Below are positions 24,720 to 33,809 of a stretch of 35,452 nucleotides of DNA, piece after piece. The stretch spans positions 1 through 35,452 of the forward strand of contig NZ_JANIBC010000021.1 of the NCBI RefSeq assembly GCF_024505085.1, given 5' to 3'. Position 1 is the stretch's first letter, and each line of letters begins with the position of its first letter. The notes beneath the pieces were generated by a model, which ran no database searches, was not told where the DNA came from, and saw only the letters and a program-made list of their open reading frames with translations. The stretch comes from Parvularcula maris (GTDB lineage Bacteria > Pseudomonadota > Alphaproteobacteria > Caulobacterales > Parvularculaceae). The position numbers and the translations under genes were made by a program.

Positions 24720-25786
24720 TGGCTGTCCGAGGAGGGCTGCCGCTGGCGGTCAGCATGGGTGAGCCTGCCGGCATCGGCACGGAGATCCTGTTCAAGATCT
24801 ACGAAGCGCTGAGAACGCCGGATCGTCAGGGTCCGGCGTTCTTCCTCATTGACGACCCTGCCCGCGTGGCAAAGCTAGCAAGATCAGCGTCCCTGCCGTT
24901 TCAGATCACCACCATCACCGCCCCTGCCGAGGCCGCCTCCGCCTTCAAGGAAGGCCTGCCGGTGCTCCAGGTCGCGGGCCATGGCCTTACGGCGCTCATG
25001 GACGCCGAACCGGGCAAACCTTCGGCGGCAACGGCGCCGTTCGTCATCGCATCCATCGGGCAGGCTGTCCGTCATACGATGAAAGGCGAGGCAGGCGCTG
25101 TCGTCACCCTGCCGATCCAGAAGTCGGTGCTGCAGGAGGCAGACTTCCCGCACCCAGGGCATACGGAGTATCTCGAAGCGCTGGGCCGAGAGTATCTTCC
25201 TGCCGAGGAGGCAGCGAACGCGCGCGCCGTGATGATGCTTGCTGCAGGCAGCTTCCGCACCGTGCCCGCCACCGTCCACCAGCCCCTATCGCAGGTCCCA
25301 GCCGCGCTCAGCACCGAGAAGATTGTCGCCAAGGCGCAGGTGCTGGCGGCCGATCTTCAGAGTCGCCTAGGTGTGGCCCGCCCCCGGATCGCCGTCTCCG
25401 GCCTCAACCCCCATGCGGGGGAGGACGGTCATCTCGGCACGGAGGAAAAGGACGTCATCGTCCCGGCCATCGAGGCGCTGCGTGCCCAAGGCATCGACGC
25501 CTTCGGCCCCTTCCCCGCCGACACCATGTTCCACGAAGAAGCGCGGCGCGCCTATGACGCAGCCCTCTGCATGTATCACGACCAGGCGCTGATCCCCATC
25601 AAGACCCTCGCCTTCCACGACGCCGTGAACGTCACCCTCGGCCTCCCCTTCATCAGGACCAGCCCCGATCACGGCACCGGCCTCGACATCGCAGGCAAGG
25701 GCGTCGCCCGTCCCGACAGCACCTTCGCCGCCATGCGCATGGCCGCCCAGATGGCCGCCATCGAGCAGCGGCAGCAGACCTCGTGA
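24719..25786 (+). CDS. pdxA: 4-hydroxythreonine-4-phosphate dehydrogenase
   Basis: PdxA (355 residues) oxidises 4-phosphohydroxy-L-threonine with NAD+ in the DXP-dependent pyridoxal phosphate pathway. Seen: LAVSMGEPAGIGTEILFK at the start, FPHPGHTEYLEALG (a metal histidine), VSGLNPHAGEDGHLGTEE, and CMYHDQALIPIKTLAFHDAV then FIRTSPDHGTGLDIAG. Its ATG shares one base with the surA stop (TGATG) and its stop overlaps rsmA by four bases. The longer frame upstream overlaps surA and was rejected. Confidence 0.95.
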   Translation: MAVRGGLPLAVSMGEPAGIGTEILFKIYEALRTPDRQGPAFFLIDDPARVAKLARSASLPFQITTITAPAEAASAFKEGLPVLQVAGHGLTALMDAEPGKPSAATAPFVIASIGQAVRHTMKGEAGAVVTLPIQKSVLQEADFPHPGHTEYLEALGREYLPAEEAANARAVMMLAAGSFRTVPATVHQPLSQVPAALSTEKIVAKAQVLAADLQSRLGVARPRIAVSGLNPHAGEDGHLGTEEKDVIVPAIEALRAQGIDAFGPFPADTMFHEEARRAYDAALCMYHDQALIPIKTLAFHDAVNVTLGLPFIRTSPDHGTGLDIAGKGVARPDSTFAAMRMAAQMAAIEQRQQTS

Positions 25787-26598
25787 GCCTCGAAGCCCTC
25801 CCCCCGCTTCGGGAGGTGATCGCCGAGCACGGGCTGGCGGCCAAGAAGGGCCTCGGTCAGCACTTCCTCCTCGATCTCAACCTGACACGGAAGATCGCAG
25901 GGCTCTGCGAGCTGAAGCCGGGCGAGACGGTGCTAGAGGTCGGCCCCGGCCCCGGCGGCCTCACCCGTGCGCTGCTTGATACGGGTGCGGAGGTCTTCGC
26001 CATCGAGCGGGATCACCGCATCGTACCGATCCTCGACGAGCTGGCCGAGGCAACGGGCCGCCTGCGCTACGCCGAGACCGATGCGCTGAAGGCGGACGAA
26101 ACCGCCCTCGCCCCGCAAACGGCGGTGGTCGCCTCCAACCTGCCCTACAACATCTCCACCGAGCTGCTCGTCAAATGGCTGACGGCGAAGCCCCGCTTCT
26201 GGCGGCGCATGGTGCTGATGTTCCAGCGCGAGGTCGGCGACCGCATCCTCGCCGAGCCAGGCACCAAGGCTTACGGCAGGCTCTCTGTCCTTGCCCAGGC
26301 CGCGAGCCGCCCGTCCCTCGGCTTCCACCTTCCGGCCAGAGCTTTCACCCCGCCGCCGAAAGTCGACAGCTCCGTCCTCGTCTTCGAGGACACGGGACGC
26401 CCCGACCTTCTGCCCGCCCTGGAGCGCGTCACCGAGGCAGCCTTCGGTCAGCGGCGGAAAATGCTGCGTCAGAGCCTGAAGTGTATCTTTCCGGGACGCC
26501 TCAGCGAAGTATGGGAGCAGACAGGTCTGAACGAGACTTCGCGAGCCGAGAACGTCAGTGTTTCGGAGTATCTCGCCTTGGCTGCCTTGCTGGGTTAG
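25783..26598 (+). CDS. rsmA: 16S rRNA dimethyladenosine transferase
   Basis: RsmA/KsgA (271 residues, GTG start overlapping pdxA by four bases) dimethylates two adenosines in the 3'-terminal hairpin of 16S rRNA using SAM, and acts in late assembly of the small subunit. The N-terminus KKGLGQHFLLDLNLTRKIAG, SAM-binding VLEVGPGPGGLTRALLDTGA, catalytic NLPYNIST and the C-terminal PPPKVDSSVL are all present. Full length for the family. Confidence 0.97.
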   Translation: MSLEALPPLREVIAEHGLAAKKGLGQHFLLDLNLTRKIAGLCELKPGETVLEVGPGPGGLTRALLDTGAEVFAIERDHRIVPILDELAEATGRLRYAETDALKADETALAPQTAVVASNLPYNISTELLVKWLTAKPRFWRRMVLMFQREVGDRILAEPGTKAYGRLSVLAQAASRPSLGFHLPARAFTPPPKVDSSVLVFEDTGRPDLLPALERVTEAAFGQRRKMLRQSLKCIFPGRLSEVWEQTGLNETSRAENVSVSEYLALAALLG

Positions 26599-26641
26599 CC
26601 GTATCGTCCGGCCCTGCTGTCAGGATCACAGGAGGTCACCA

Positions 26642-27052
26642 ATGAAACTCGTCCTTGCCGCTCTATCCCTATCCCTCGCCGTCCCTGCCGCTGCGGAGGT
26701 CTACGGACCACCCGCTTCCGTGCACGCTTCCGAAAGCACCGCGATGGCCGAGGGAGCCATGGCCATCTTTCGCGGTATGATGGCCGCCCATCCCGATATC
26801 TTTGAGCGGGCGGGCATCGTTGAGAGCAGCGTTCAGAAGAAGATTGAGAAGAACATCCAGCGCTCCACCAACGACTTCGTGAAGAGCTATGAGCTAGGCG
26901 CGAGCCCGGACAGCATGAGCGAGCTGACACCGGAGGATCGCCTGGTGCTGACCATGCGCATCCGCAGCGGCCTGATGAAGGAAGTCCGGGCGGGCCATAT
27001 CACCGAGGACCAAGCCCACACCCTGATGCAGACCTTGGCGGGTCATCAGTAG
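26642..27052 (+). CDS. Hypothetical small secreted protein
   Basis: The 136-residue protein begins at an ATG six bases after AGGAGG and has a signal peptide (1-18, ending PAAA before EVYGPP). The mature part is helical and amphipathic (VQKKIEKNIQRSTNDFVKSY, LTPEDRLVLTMRIRSGLMKE) and has no cysteine. No family recognised. It lies 43 bases behind rsmA and may be on its transcript. It converges on gatB, separated by a small hairpin. Confidence 0.65.
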   Translation: MKLVLAALSLSLAVPAAAEVYGPPASVHASESTAMAEGAMAIFRGMMAAHPDIFERAGIVESSVQKKIEKNIQRSTNDFVKSYELGASPDSMSELTPEDRLVLTMRIRSGLMKEVRAGHITEDQAHTLMQTLAGHQ

Positions 27053-27059
27053 ACAGCAG

Positions 27060-27081
27060 ACGGTGCGCGGTAGCGCGCCGT
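27060..27081. terminator. Hairpin between convergent genes
   Basis: ACGGTGCGC and GCGCGCCGT pair over nine positions with one wobble, around a GGTA loop. It fills most of the 30-base gap between two stops, so it probably works as a bidirectional terminator, though no T tract follows. Confidence 0.5.
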
Positions 27082-27082
27082 C

Positions 27083-28585
27083 CTATTCCAGCCCCAGCTT
27101 CTGCTTCAGGATCGCGTTCACCGCTTGCGGGTTGGCCTTGCCGCCGGTCTCCTTCATCACCTGACCGACGAACCAGCCGAGGGCCTTAGGCTTGTCCTTG
27201 ACCTTGGCGACCTGTTCGGGGTTCTCGGCGATGATCTTGTCGGCGGCAGCTTCCAGCGCGCCGGTATCGGTGACCTGTTTCAGCCCGCGAGCCTCGACGA
27301 TGTCCTTGGGGTCCTTGCCCGCGTCCTCGGTCAGCATCAACTCGAAGACCTGCTTGGCGATCTTGCCCGAGATTGTCTGATCCTGGATCAGGTCGATCAG
27401 GGCGCCGAGCTGGTCCGCCGTCACCGGGCTTTCCAAGATGTTGGTGTTGGTCTTGTTGAGAAGCCCGAACAGCTCCGTCGTCACCCAGGACGAGGCGAGC
27501 TTGCCGTCCCTGCCGCCTGCGACCCGCTCAAAATAGTCCGCCTTGTCCTTGTCCATGACCAGGACCGACGCGTCGTAGGCGGAGAGTCCGTACACGCCGA
27601 CGAAGCGGTGCTTCTTCGCGTCCGGCAGCTCAGGCAGCTCGGCGCGGATATTGTCCACCGCTTCCTGCGTGATCGTCAGCGGCAGAAGGTCGGGGTCGGG
27701 GAAGTAGCGGTAGTCGTGGGCGTCCTCCTTCGAGCGCATGGTCCGGGTCTCGCCGGACTTCACGTCGAAGAGCCGCGTCTCCTGGTCGATGGAGCCGCCC
27801 GCCTCCAGCACCTGGATCTGGCGCCGCGCCTCGTAGTCCACCACCTGGCGGACGAAGCGGATGGAGTTGACGTTCTTCGTCTCCGTCCGTGTGCCGAGGT
27901 GAGAAAAATCGCCGCTCTCTAGAAACTTCGCGTAGTTGCCCGCCCGACAGACCGAGACGTTGACGTCCGCCCGCATCGAGCCCTGATCCATGTTGCCGTC
28001 GCACGTGCCCAAGTAACGCAGGATGGTGCGCAACTTGGAGAAATAGGCCGAGGCCTCCTCCGCCGAGCGCATATGCGGCTTGGAGACGATCTCCATCAGC
28101 GCGACGCCGGAGCGGTTGAGGTCCACATAGCTTTCGCGGGGGGCGAGGTCGTGGATCGACTTGCCGGCGTCCTGCTCCAGGTGCAGTCGCTCGATGCCCA
28201 CCTCTATGGTGCGCTCTGCGTCGAGTTCCACCTCGATCGTTCCCTCACCGACGATGGGAAACTCGTACTGGCTGATCTGGTAGCCTTGCGGAAGGTCAGG
28301 GTAGAAATAGTTCTTACGGTCGAAGCGGGACCATAGGTTGATCTTCGCGTTCAGCCCCAGACCCGTGCGCACCGCCTGCTCGACGCAATAGGCGTTGATG
28401 ACGGGCAGCATGCCGGGCATGGCCGCGTCTACCAAGCTCACATTCTCGTTCGGCCCAGCGCCGTAGGTGGCGGGCGCGCCGGAGAAGAGCTTGGAGTTGG
28501 AGGTGACCTGGGCATGGACCTCCATGCCGATCACGACTTCCCAGTCGCCGGTCTCGCCGCGGAGGAGGTTTCTCGTCTCTGCCAT
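27083..28585 (-). CDS. gatB: Asp-tRNA(Asn)/Glu-tRNA(Gln) amidotransferase subunit B
   Basis: GatB (500 residues) activates the misacylated tRNA by phosphorylation so that GatA-derived ammonia can amidate it. Motifs: [64 protein letters not shown], and the C-terminal tRNA-binding YqeY-like domain ([20 protein letters not shown]). The ATG at 28585 shares a base with the gatA stop (TAATG) and was chosen over an in-frame start 12 bases upstream for that reason and for the usual MAE start. Confidence 0.96.
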   Translation of the reverse strand: MAETRNLLRGETGDWEVVIGMEVHAQVTSNSKLFSGAPATYGAGPNENVSLVDAAMPGMLPVINAYCVEQAVRTGLGLNAKINLWSRFDRKNYFYPDLPQGYQISQYEFPIVGEGTIEVELDAERTIEVGIERLHLEQDAGKSIHDLAPRESYVDLNRSGVALMEIVSKPHMRSAEEASAYFSKLRTILRYLGTCDGNMDQGSMRADVNVSVCRAGNYAKFLESGDFSHLGTRTETKNVNSIRFVRQVVDYEARRQIQVLEAGGSIDQETRLFDVKSGETRTMRSKEDAHDYRYFPDPDLLPLTITQEAVDNIRAELPELPDAKKHRFVGVYGLSAYDASVLVMDKDKADYFERVAGGRDGKLASSWVTTELFGLLNKTNTNILESPVTADQLGALIDLIQDQTISGKIAKQVFELMLTEDAGKDPKDIVEARGLKQVTDTGALEAAADKIIAENPEQVAKVKDKPKALGWFVGQVMKETGGKANPQAVNAILKQKLGLE

Positions 28586-30060
28586 TATTTCCACCACTTC
28601 GAAGGCTGCGCGTCGAAGCCGATCGCCTCTTCGAGGGCGTAGGCGCCGCGCAGCATCTGTTCTTCACCGAAGGCTGGAGCCAGGAGCTGAAGCCCCAGCG
28701 GCAGGCCCTGACCGTCGAGCCCCGCCGGCAGCGAGATGCCGGGCGTCCCGGCCAGGTTCGCCGTTACGGTGAAGACGTCGTTGAGATACATCTCGACAGG
28801 GTCCGTGCTCTTCTCGCCGAGGCCGAACGCGGCACTGGGCGAGGACGGTGTCAGTAGAAGATCGACGTCTTGGAAGACACTCGCCATCTCATTGGCGATC
28901 TTCTTACGGACCTTCTGTGCGCGGAGATAGTAGGCGTCGTAATAGCCTGCCGAGAGCACATAGGTGCCGATCATGAGGCGCCGCTGCACTTCGCGGCCAA
29001 AACCTTCGGCGCGGGTCTTGCGGTACATCTCGTGGATGTCGTCGTCATGGACGCGCAGGCCGTATTTCACTCCGTCATAGCGGGCGAGGTTCGAGGACGC
29101 CTCGGCGGGCGCCACAATATAGTAGACCGGCAGAGCGTATTTCGTCAGAGGCAGCGAGACTTCGACGATCTCCGCGCCCTGTTCTTCGAGAAGCTTCGCA
29201 CCCTTCTGCCAAAGCTCGTCGATCTCAGAGGGCATGCCGTCCAGGCGGTACTCCTTCGGGATGCCGATCTTCATGCCCTTTACGCCGCCTTCGAGAGCTT
29301 TCTCGTAGTCGGGCACGGGGCGTTCGATGGAGGTGGAATCCTCCGGATCGTGCCCCGCCATCGAGGTCAGCATGATCGCGCTGTCGCGCACGTCGCGGGC
29401 GATAGGGCCTGCCTGATCGAGGGAGCTGGCAAACGCGACGATGCCCCAGCGCGAGCACCTGCCGTAGGTCGGCTTGATGCCCACCGTGGCCGTAAGCGCC
29501 GCAGGCTGACGGATCGAGCCGCCGGTGTCCGTGGCCGTGGCCGCTGCGCAAAGATGGGCCGCGACGGCTGTGGACGAACCGCCGGAGCTGCCGCCTGGGC
29601 TGAGCTTCGTGTCCTCGCCAGCGCGCCGCCAGGGGTTGATGACCGGGCCGTAGGCGGAGGTTTCGTTCGAGCTGCCCATGGCGAACTCGTCGAGGTTCAG
29701 CTTGCCCAGGAACACCGCGCCGTCGCGCAGAAGGTTGCTAGTGACGGTGGATTCGTAGACCGGGCGGAAATCCTTGAGGATCTTGCTCGCCGCGTTGGTC
29801 TCGATACCCTTCGTGCAGAAGAGGTCCTTGATCCCTAGGGGGATGCCCTCCAGGGGCCGAGCCGAGCCGTCAGCGATGCGACGGTCAGAGACCTTGGCCT
29901 GCTCGACGGCATGCTCGGGGGTTAGCCTGACGTAAGCGTTGAGCTCGCTGGCATCCTCAGCGCTCTGAAGATAGGCCTTGGTCACCTCCTCGGCGGAGAA
30001 CTCCTTGGCCGACAGGCCCGAGCGCAGCTCGGTGATGGTCTTGGCGGTAAGGTCGGTCAT
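28585..30060 (-). CDS. gatA: Asp-tRNA(Asn)/Glu-tRNA(Gln) amidotransferase subunit A
   Basis: GatA (491 residues) is the amidase that releases ammonia from glutamine or asparagine. The Ser-cisSer-Lys triad is visible: Lys78 in PLGIKDLF, the serine pair in [16 protein letters not shown] (158/159) and Ser182 in [11 protein letters not shown]. Full length. Its start overlaps the stop of an unknown gene by four bases; in most genomes gatC would be there. Function is not in doubt. Confidence 0.97.
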   Translation of the reverse strand: MTDLTAKTITELRSGLSAKEFSAEEVTKAYLQSAEDASELNAYVRLTPEHAVEQAKVSDRRIADGSARPLEGIPLGIKDLFCTKGIETNAASKILKDFRPVYESTVTSNLLRDGAVFLGKLNLDEFAMGSSNETSAYGPVINPWRRAGEDTKLSPGGSSGGSSTAVAAHLCAAATATDTGGSIRQPAALTATVGIKPTYGRCSRWGIVAFASSLDQAGPIARDVRDSAIMLTSMAGHDPEDSTSIERPVPDYEKALEGGVKGMKIGIPKEYRLDGMPSEIDELWQKGAKLLEEQGAEIVEVSLPLTKYALPVYYIVAPAEASSNLARYDGVKYGLRVHDDDIHEMYRKTRAEGFGREVQRRLMIGTYVLSAGYYDAYYLRAQKVRKKIANEMASVFQDVDLLLTPSSPSAAFGLGEKSTDPVEMYLNDVFTVTANLAGTPGISLPAGLDGQGLPLGLQLLAPAFGEEQMLRGAYALEEAIGFDAQPSKWWK

Positions 30061-30440
30061 TGAACGGACTTTCTGGAATTCAGCGTGTCAACAATCATCT
30101 CGACCGCACGAGCCACATCGATATCAAACCAGCCAGCATCCCCCGCGACTAGCTCATCTCTCCAAGTCCGGAATCCAACGAAGAAAGACTCCGGCACAGT
30201 TTTATCAGCGGCCAGAAGGCTATCGACGCTATCGGCAAATGCTTTTCGTTCGAAGGGCATGTGCGTAATTGGCCCAGCAAAATCGTCTTGTTGGGTATTC
30301 GCGCCGAAACCGGACAGGTTGTGAACGTACACAGAAACCCAATCGATACCCATGTCGTGACCAACGTCCCCGACAATGGCCTTTCCGGAAGCATCCTGAG
30401 AAGCGAATGACCACTCCTGACCAATTGCAAACTCAGTCAT
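30057..30440 (-). CDS. Hypothetical protein embedded between gatC and gatA
   Basis: The 127-residue protein starts directly at the gatC stop (no gap) and overlaps gatA by four bases, so it is translated within the gatCAB operon. It has no signal or membrane segment. Features are [50 protein letters not shown] and [21 protein letters not shown] layout of I-x-H-x-P, later W and a closing F-x-I/V-x-V recalls a family of small uncharacterised bacterial proteins, not named here. GC is 94 of 180 in a hand count of 30061-30240, lower than the gat genes. Probably inserted into the operon. Confidence 0.65.
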   Translation of the reverse strand: MTEFAIGQEWSFASQDASGKAIVGDVGHDMGIDWVSVYVHNLSGFGANTQQDDFAGPITHMPFERKAFADSVDSLLAADKTVPESFFVGFRTWRDELVAGDAGWFDIDVARAVEMIVDTLNSRKSVQ

Positions 30441-30740
30441 CTATTCCACCACCTTAGGCACGACGAAGAAGTGATCTTCCGTCTTCGGCGCATTGGCGAC
30501 GATGTTCTCGGGCTGGCCGCCGCCGGTGGGGCCGTCGGCGGTGATGTCGGTCCGCATGGGAATGTCTGTCTCGACGACGGAGGTCATGGCCTCGACGCCT
30601 TCGATATCGACTTCCTGCAACTGCTCGATCCAGCCGAGGATGCCGTTCAGCTCCTCTTTCAGGTGGGGCACGTCCTCGTCGCGAATGGCGATGCGCGCCA
30701 AATTCGCGACTTTCTTCACGGTAGCATCGTCTAGGCTCAT
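30441..30740 (-). CDS. gatC: Asp-tRNA(Asn)/Glu-tRNA(Gln) amidotransferase subunit C
   Basis: GatC (99 residues) is the small belt subunit that stabilises GatA-GatB. Seen: [40 protein letters not shown], and the conserved RTDITADG and FVVPKVVE ending. The start at 30740 is the usual MSLDDATV; the frame is open upstream into a repeat and was trimmed. No strong ribosome-binding site precedes it. Confidence 0.95.
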   Translation of the reverse strand: MSLDDATVKKVANLARIAIRDEDVPHLKEELNGILGWIEQLQEVDIEGVEAMTSVVETDIPMRTDITADGPTGGGQPENIVANAPKTEDHFFVVPKVVE

Positions 30741-30803
30741 GGCGGGCGGAGCTACCGCAGTGCGGGATAAAGGGAAAGCCCTTCGCGAGCCCTTTCGATC
30801 CAG

Positions 30804-30926
30804 CGTCATCCCGGAAACCCGTAGGGTTATCCGGGACCCATGGACCAAACAGAAACTTAGGCCTCGACAGAAGCAGAGCCTCGTCCATGGGTCCCGGATC
30901 TTCGCTTCGCTACGTCCGGGATGACG
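30804..30926. repeat. Palindromic intergenic repeat element
   Basis: Terminal arms CGTCATCCCGG (30804-30814) and its exact complement (30916-30926) enclose a second perfect 16-base inverted pair (30829-30844 and 30884-30899, containing CCGGGACCCATGG). The 123-base element fits the gap between gatC and the secreted peptidase-like gene. Units beginning CGTCATCCCGG and containing CCGGGACCCA are, from general knowledge, dispersed in many alphaproteobacterial genomes. The RNA of either strand would fold into a long hairpin. Confidence 0.75.
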
Positions 30927-30931
30927 AGGGC

Positions 30932-31717
30932 TTAAAGCTGCCCCGCCCGCAGCCGTTCATAGACAGCCGAAGGCTTGGCCAGCCGGTAGTCGCCGTAGAG
31001 AAACGCCTTGGCAGAGATGGCAAACCCCTTCCCCGCCTTCTTCTCCAGCACCCGCATCAGGGCCAGCTCGTCCCGGCCCTCGGCGGCGAAGAGGCGGTAG
31101 AGCTCGGTCACCGGCAGGTCCGCTGCCCGTGCGCCCTCCAAGGTGAGCACGCCGCCGCAGCCATAGTTGCGCTCGGCGCTGTCCTGCGACGCCAGGATGC
31201 CCATGCGCAGGGCGTCGCCGCACTGGCGCCGGAGCTTCGCCTCCAGCCCGTGGCCATCGCCCGCGCAGCTCTCCGCGCAGGACAGAAGCGCCTCCACCGC
31301 CATGGCTTCGGCGAAGCCCTCATGCAGCATGCGGGCCTCGTTCGGCTCGCCGAGTGAGTATTGGAACACATGGGCGGTCTCATGCGCGACGTTGCGGGTG
31401 AGCTGCCGCCTCGCATCGGCGTGCTGGTCCTCCCAGGCGCCCGCCAGGGTGATCGAGAACCGCTCCGGCTCCGCCCTGCCGTGAACCGTGCGAAGACCCG
31501 TGGTCTCCTCCGGCCCGGTATATTTCAGATCGACGAAGGGGGTCCTCGGCAGGCCGATCAGCCCGGCTAGAAGCTCAGCCTGGTCGGCGACATGGGCGCC
31601 GATCCACTCCGGCACGTCGAACCCTTTGGAGCCTTGGGCGTTGGCAAAGCTGCAAAGCAGGGGCACAAGCGCGGCCATGGCCAACGGCAATACCGACATC
31701 AGCGCTCTTCGCAGCAT
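30932..31717 (-). CDS. Secreted gluzincin-like (HExxH) protein
   Basis: The 261-residue protein has a signal peptide (1-27, SFANA before QG). The zinc motif HETAH is at residues 112-116, and [12 protein letters not shown] with the likely third ligand in EGFAE at 133-137, the gluzincin arrangement of peptidases of the MA clan. Four cysteines (147, 151, 166, 187) follow and could form disulfides in the periplasm. Enzymatic activity is inferred from motif only; no closer family is recognised. The start at 31717 overlaps the ruvX start region on the other strand by 41 bases; a second ATG at 31699 would shorten the signal peptide. Confidence 0.7.
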   Translation of the reverse strand: MLRRALMSVLPLAMAALVPLLCSFANAQGSKGFDVPEWIGAHVADQAELLAGLIGLPRTPFVDLKYTGPEETTGLRTVHGRAEPERFSITLAGAWEDQHADARRQLTRNVAHETAHVFQYSLGEPNEARMLHEGFAEAMAVEALLSCAESCAGDGHGLEAKLRRQCGDALRMGILASQDSAERNYGCGGVLTLEGARAADLPVTELYRLFAAEGRDELALMRVLEKKAGKGFAISAKAFLYGDYRLAKPSAVYERLRAGQL

Positions 31718-32156
31718 CGAAGGTCCTCTTCTCGGTCTCGACATCGGCACCAAAACCATCGGTTTGGCGGTCAGCGACCCCGGCCAGAGTCTGGCCACAC
31801 CGGTCCACACGATCAAGCGTTCCAAGTTCTCAGCCGATGCGGATGTGATTCTCGCAACAGCCGCCGAGCGGAATGTGACGGCCTTCGTCCTGGGCATGCC
31901 TCGCAACATGGACGGCTCCATGGGCGCCAAGGCCCAGTCCGTCAGGGGTTTCCGCAGCCATTTCGCCAAGCTCACCGAGCTTCCCGTGGTGTTCTGGGAC
32001 GAGCGCCTTTCGACCGCCGCCGCAGAGCGTGAACTCATCGGCCTTGACGTTTCCCGCGCGAAAAGGGCAGCCGTCATCGACAGCCACGCCGCCAGCTTTA
32101 TCTTGCAAGGTGCGCTGGACAGGCTGGCGGGAATGAGAAGCGGGGAGACGGGATGA
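31677..32156 (+). CDS. ruvX: Putative pre-16S rRNA nuclease / Holliday junction resolvase YqgF
   Basis: The 159-residue protein has the RNase H-like fold of Yqg[18 protein letters not shown] with the first catalytic aspartate, [35 protein letters not shown] with the catalytic glutamate, and [15 protein letters not shown] with the last aspartate. YqgF processes the 5' end of pre-16S rRNA in E. coli and can resolve Holliday junctions in other species. It overlaps pyrB by four bases. The start at 31677 gives a typical 20-residue N-terminus. Confidence 0.9.
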   Translation: MANGNTDISALRSIEGPLLGLDIGTKTIGLAVSDPGQSLATPVHTIKRSKFSADADVILATAAERNVTAFVLGMPRNMDGSMGAKAQSVRGFRSHFAKLTELPVVFWDERLSTAAAERELIGLDVSRAKRAAVIDSHAASFILQGALDRLAGMRSGETG

Positions 32157-33094
32157 GGCACCTCACCGATATCGGTGCGATGAACGACGACACGGTCAAG
32201 GAGATCCTGACCAGGGCGCTGGAGTTCGACGCGAAGCTTCGCGGCGAGGAGGCGCTACCGCAACTCCTCGACGACCTCATTCAGCTCAACGTCTTCTACG
32301 AGCCCTCCACCAGGACCACTTTCAGCTTCCATATCGCCGGGCGCAGGCTCGGCGCCGACGTGATGACCCTGCCGGTGGAGAACTCCTCAGTGGTGAAGGG
32401 CGAATCGCTGCGCGACACGGTGCAGACCGTGGCGGCCCAGGGGGTCGATCTCCTGGTCCTTCGCGCCCCTGGCGCGGGCACGATCGACGCTGCCAAGTCG
32501 GCGCTGAAGGCCATGGGTGCCGGCACCGCGATCCTCAACGCAGGCGAAGGCGCCTTCGGCCACCCCACCCAGGCGCTGCTCGACGCGGCCACGCTCCTCA
32601 AGGCGCACCACCGGGAGCTTGCCGGCGGTCTCGAAGGCCTCACCGTCGCCATCGTGGGCGACCTCTACCACTCCCGCGTCGCTGCCTCCACGGCCCCCCT
32701 CTTCAAGCGGATGGGTGCGGAGGTCCGCCTCTGCGCTCCCGAAGACCTACTTCCCTCGAAGAAGCTCTCCGAACAGGTGGACCTCACCACCACCAGCCGC
32801 GACGAGGCCCTGGACGGCGCAGACGTCGTCATGGCCCTTCGCATCCAGACCGAGCGCTTCGGCGACGAGCTGCCCATCGACCCGGCCCTCTACCGGGCAG
32901 ATTACGGCCTCTCGATGGAGGCGCTGAGCTTCGCCAAACCCACGGCCTTCATCATGCACCCAGGACCCATCAACCGCGGCATCGAGATCGACAGCGACGT
33001 GGCCGAGGACACCTCCCGCTCCCTCATCCTCTCCCAGGTGGAGATGGGAGTCCCTACGAGAATGGCGTGCCTCGCCTGGGCGGCCGAGCGATGA
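32153..33094 (+). CDS. pyrB: Aspartate carbamoyltransferase catalytic subunit
   Basis: PyrB (313 residues) makes carbamoyl-aspartate from carbamoyl phosphate and aspartate in pyrimidine synthesis. The carbamoyl phosphate loop [19 protein letters not shown], the HPTQALLDA motif, [12 protein letters not shown] and [12 protein letters not shown] are present. It overlaps both ruvX and plsY by four bases. A pyrC dihydroorotase gene, often found next, is not here. Confidence 0.96.
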   Translation: MRHLTDIGAMNDDTVKEILTRALEFDAKLRGEEALPQLLDDLIQLNVFYEPSTRTTFSFHIAGRRLGADVMTLPVENSSVVKGESLRDTVQTVAAQGVDLLVLRAPGAGTIDAAKSALKAMGAGTAILNAGEGAFGHPTQALLDAATLLKAHHRELAGGLEGLTVAIVGDLYHSRVAASTAPLFKRMGAEVRLCAPEDLLPSKKLSEQVDLTTTSRDEALDGADVVMALRIQTERFGDELPIDPALYRADYGLSMEALSFAKPTAFIMHPGPINRGIEIDSDVAEDTSRSLILSQVEMGVPTRMACLAWAAER

Positions 33095-33705
33095 TGCTGC
33101 TCCTCGTCGCCGTCGGCGCCTATCTTCTCGGCTCGGTCCCCTTCGGTCTGGTTCTGACCAAGATGGCGGGGCTCGGCGACATCCGCACCATGGGCTCGGG
33201 CAATATTGGCGCCACCAACGTCCTACGCACCGGCCGCAAGGACCTGGCGCTCGCTACCCTTCTCCTCGACAGCGGCAAGGGGGCCATCGCCGTCCTCATC
33301 GCCCGCATCCTGACCGACAGCGACCCGCTCTTCGCCGCTGTTGCAGGAGCTGCAGCTTTCCTAGGCCACTGCTTCCCCCTCTACCTCAAGTTCAAGGGCG
33401 GCAAAGGCGTGGCCACCTATCTCGGCACCCTCCTCGCCTTCTGGCCCTTCAGCATCCTCATCGCCGCCGCCTGCTGGATAGGCACCGCGGCGATCTTCCG
33501 CATCTCCTCGCTCGCCGCCCTAGTCACGGCGGTGGCCATGCCCTTCGTTTACTTGGGCGGGGGCAAGGGGATCCTCTTTTTCGGGGTGGCCTTCATGACG
33601 CTGGTCATCTTCGTGCGTCACCGTCCCAATATCGAGCGCCTTCTCAAGGGGACCGAGCCCAAGATCGGCAAGAAGGACGAGAAGAAGGAGCCCGCGGCGT
33701 CGTGA
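33091..33705 (+). CDS. plsY: Glycerol-3-phosphate acyltransferase PlsY
   Basis: PlsY (204 residues) transfers an acyl group from acyl phosphate to glycerol-3-phosphate at the inner membrane, the first step of phospholipid synthesis in most bacteria. Motifs: GSVPFGLVLTKMAGLGDIRT, GSGNIGATNVLRTGRK, LLLDSGKG and LKFKGGKGVATYLGTLLAFW. Hydrophobic segments span the protein, with a lysine- and glutamate-rich tail. The ATG overlaps the pyrB stop (ATGA); the frame start 24 bases upstream was rejected. Confidence 0.95.
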   Translation: MMLLLVAVGAYLLGSVPFGLVLTKMAGLGDIRTMGSGNIGATNVLRTGRKDLALATLLLDSGKGAIAVLIARILTDSDPLFAAVAGAAAFLGHCFPLYLKFKGGKGVATYLGTLLAFWPFSILIAAACWIGTAAIFRISSLAALVTAVAMPFVYLGGGKGILFFGVAFMTLVIFVRHRPNIERLLKGTEPKIGKKDEKKEPAAS

Positions 33706-33809
33706 AGGCGAAGGACAGCCGTCACAGAGCTTTCACCTTGCATCGACGCTGATTCTCATTTCATGTGCACCGCAACAAAACCAGGCTTGCTAAGGGGAGA
33801 ACCCAAACC

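Noticed and set aside
33706-33809. Possible sigma-54 or NtrC site ahead of glnA
   Set aside because: Only fragments such as TTGCA and TGCACC are present, without the spaced GG/GC pair or a full dyad.
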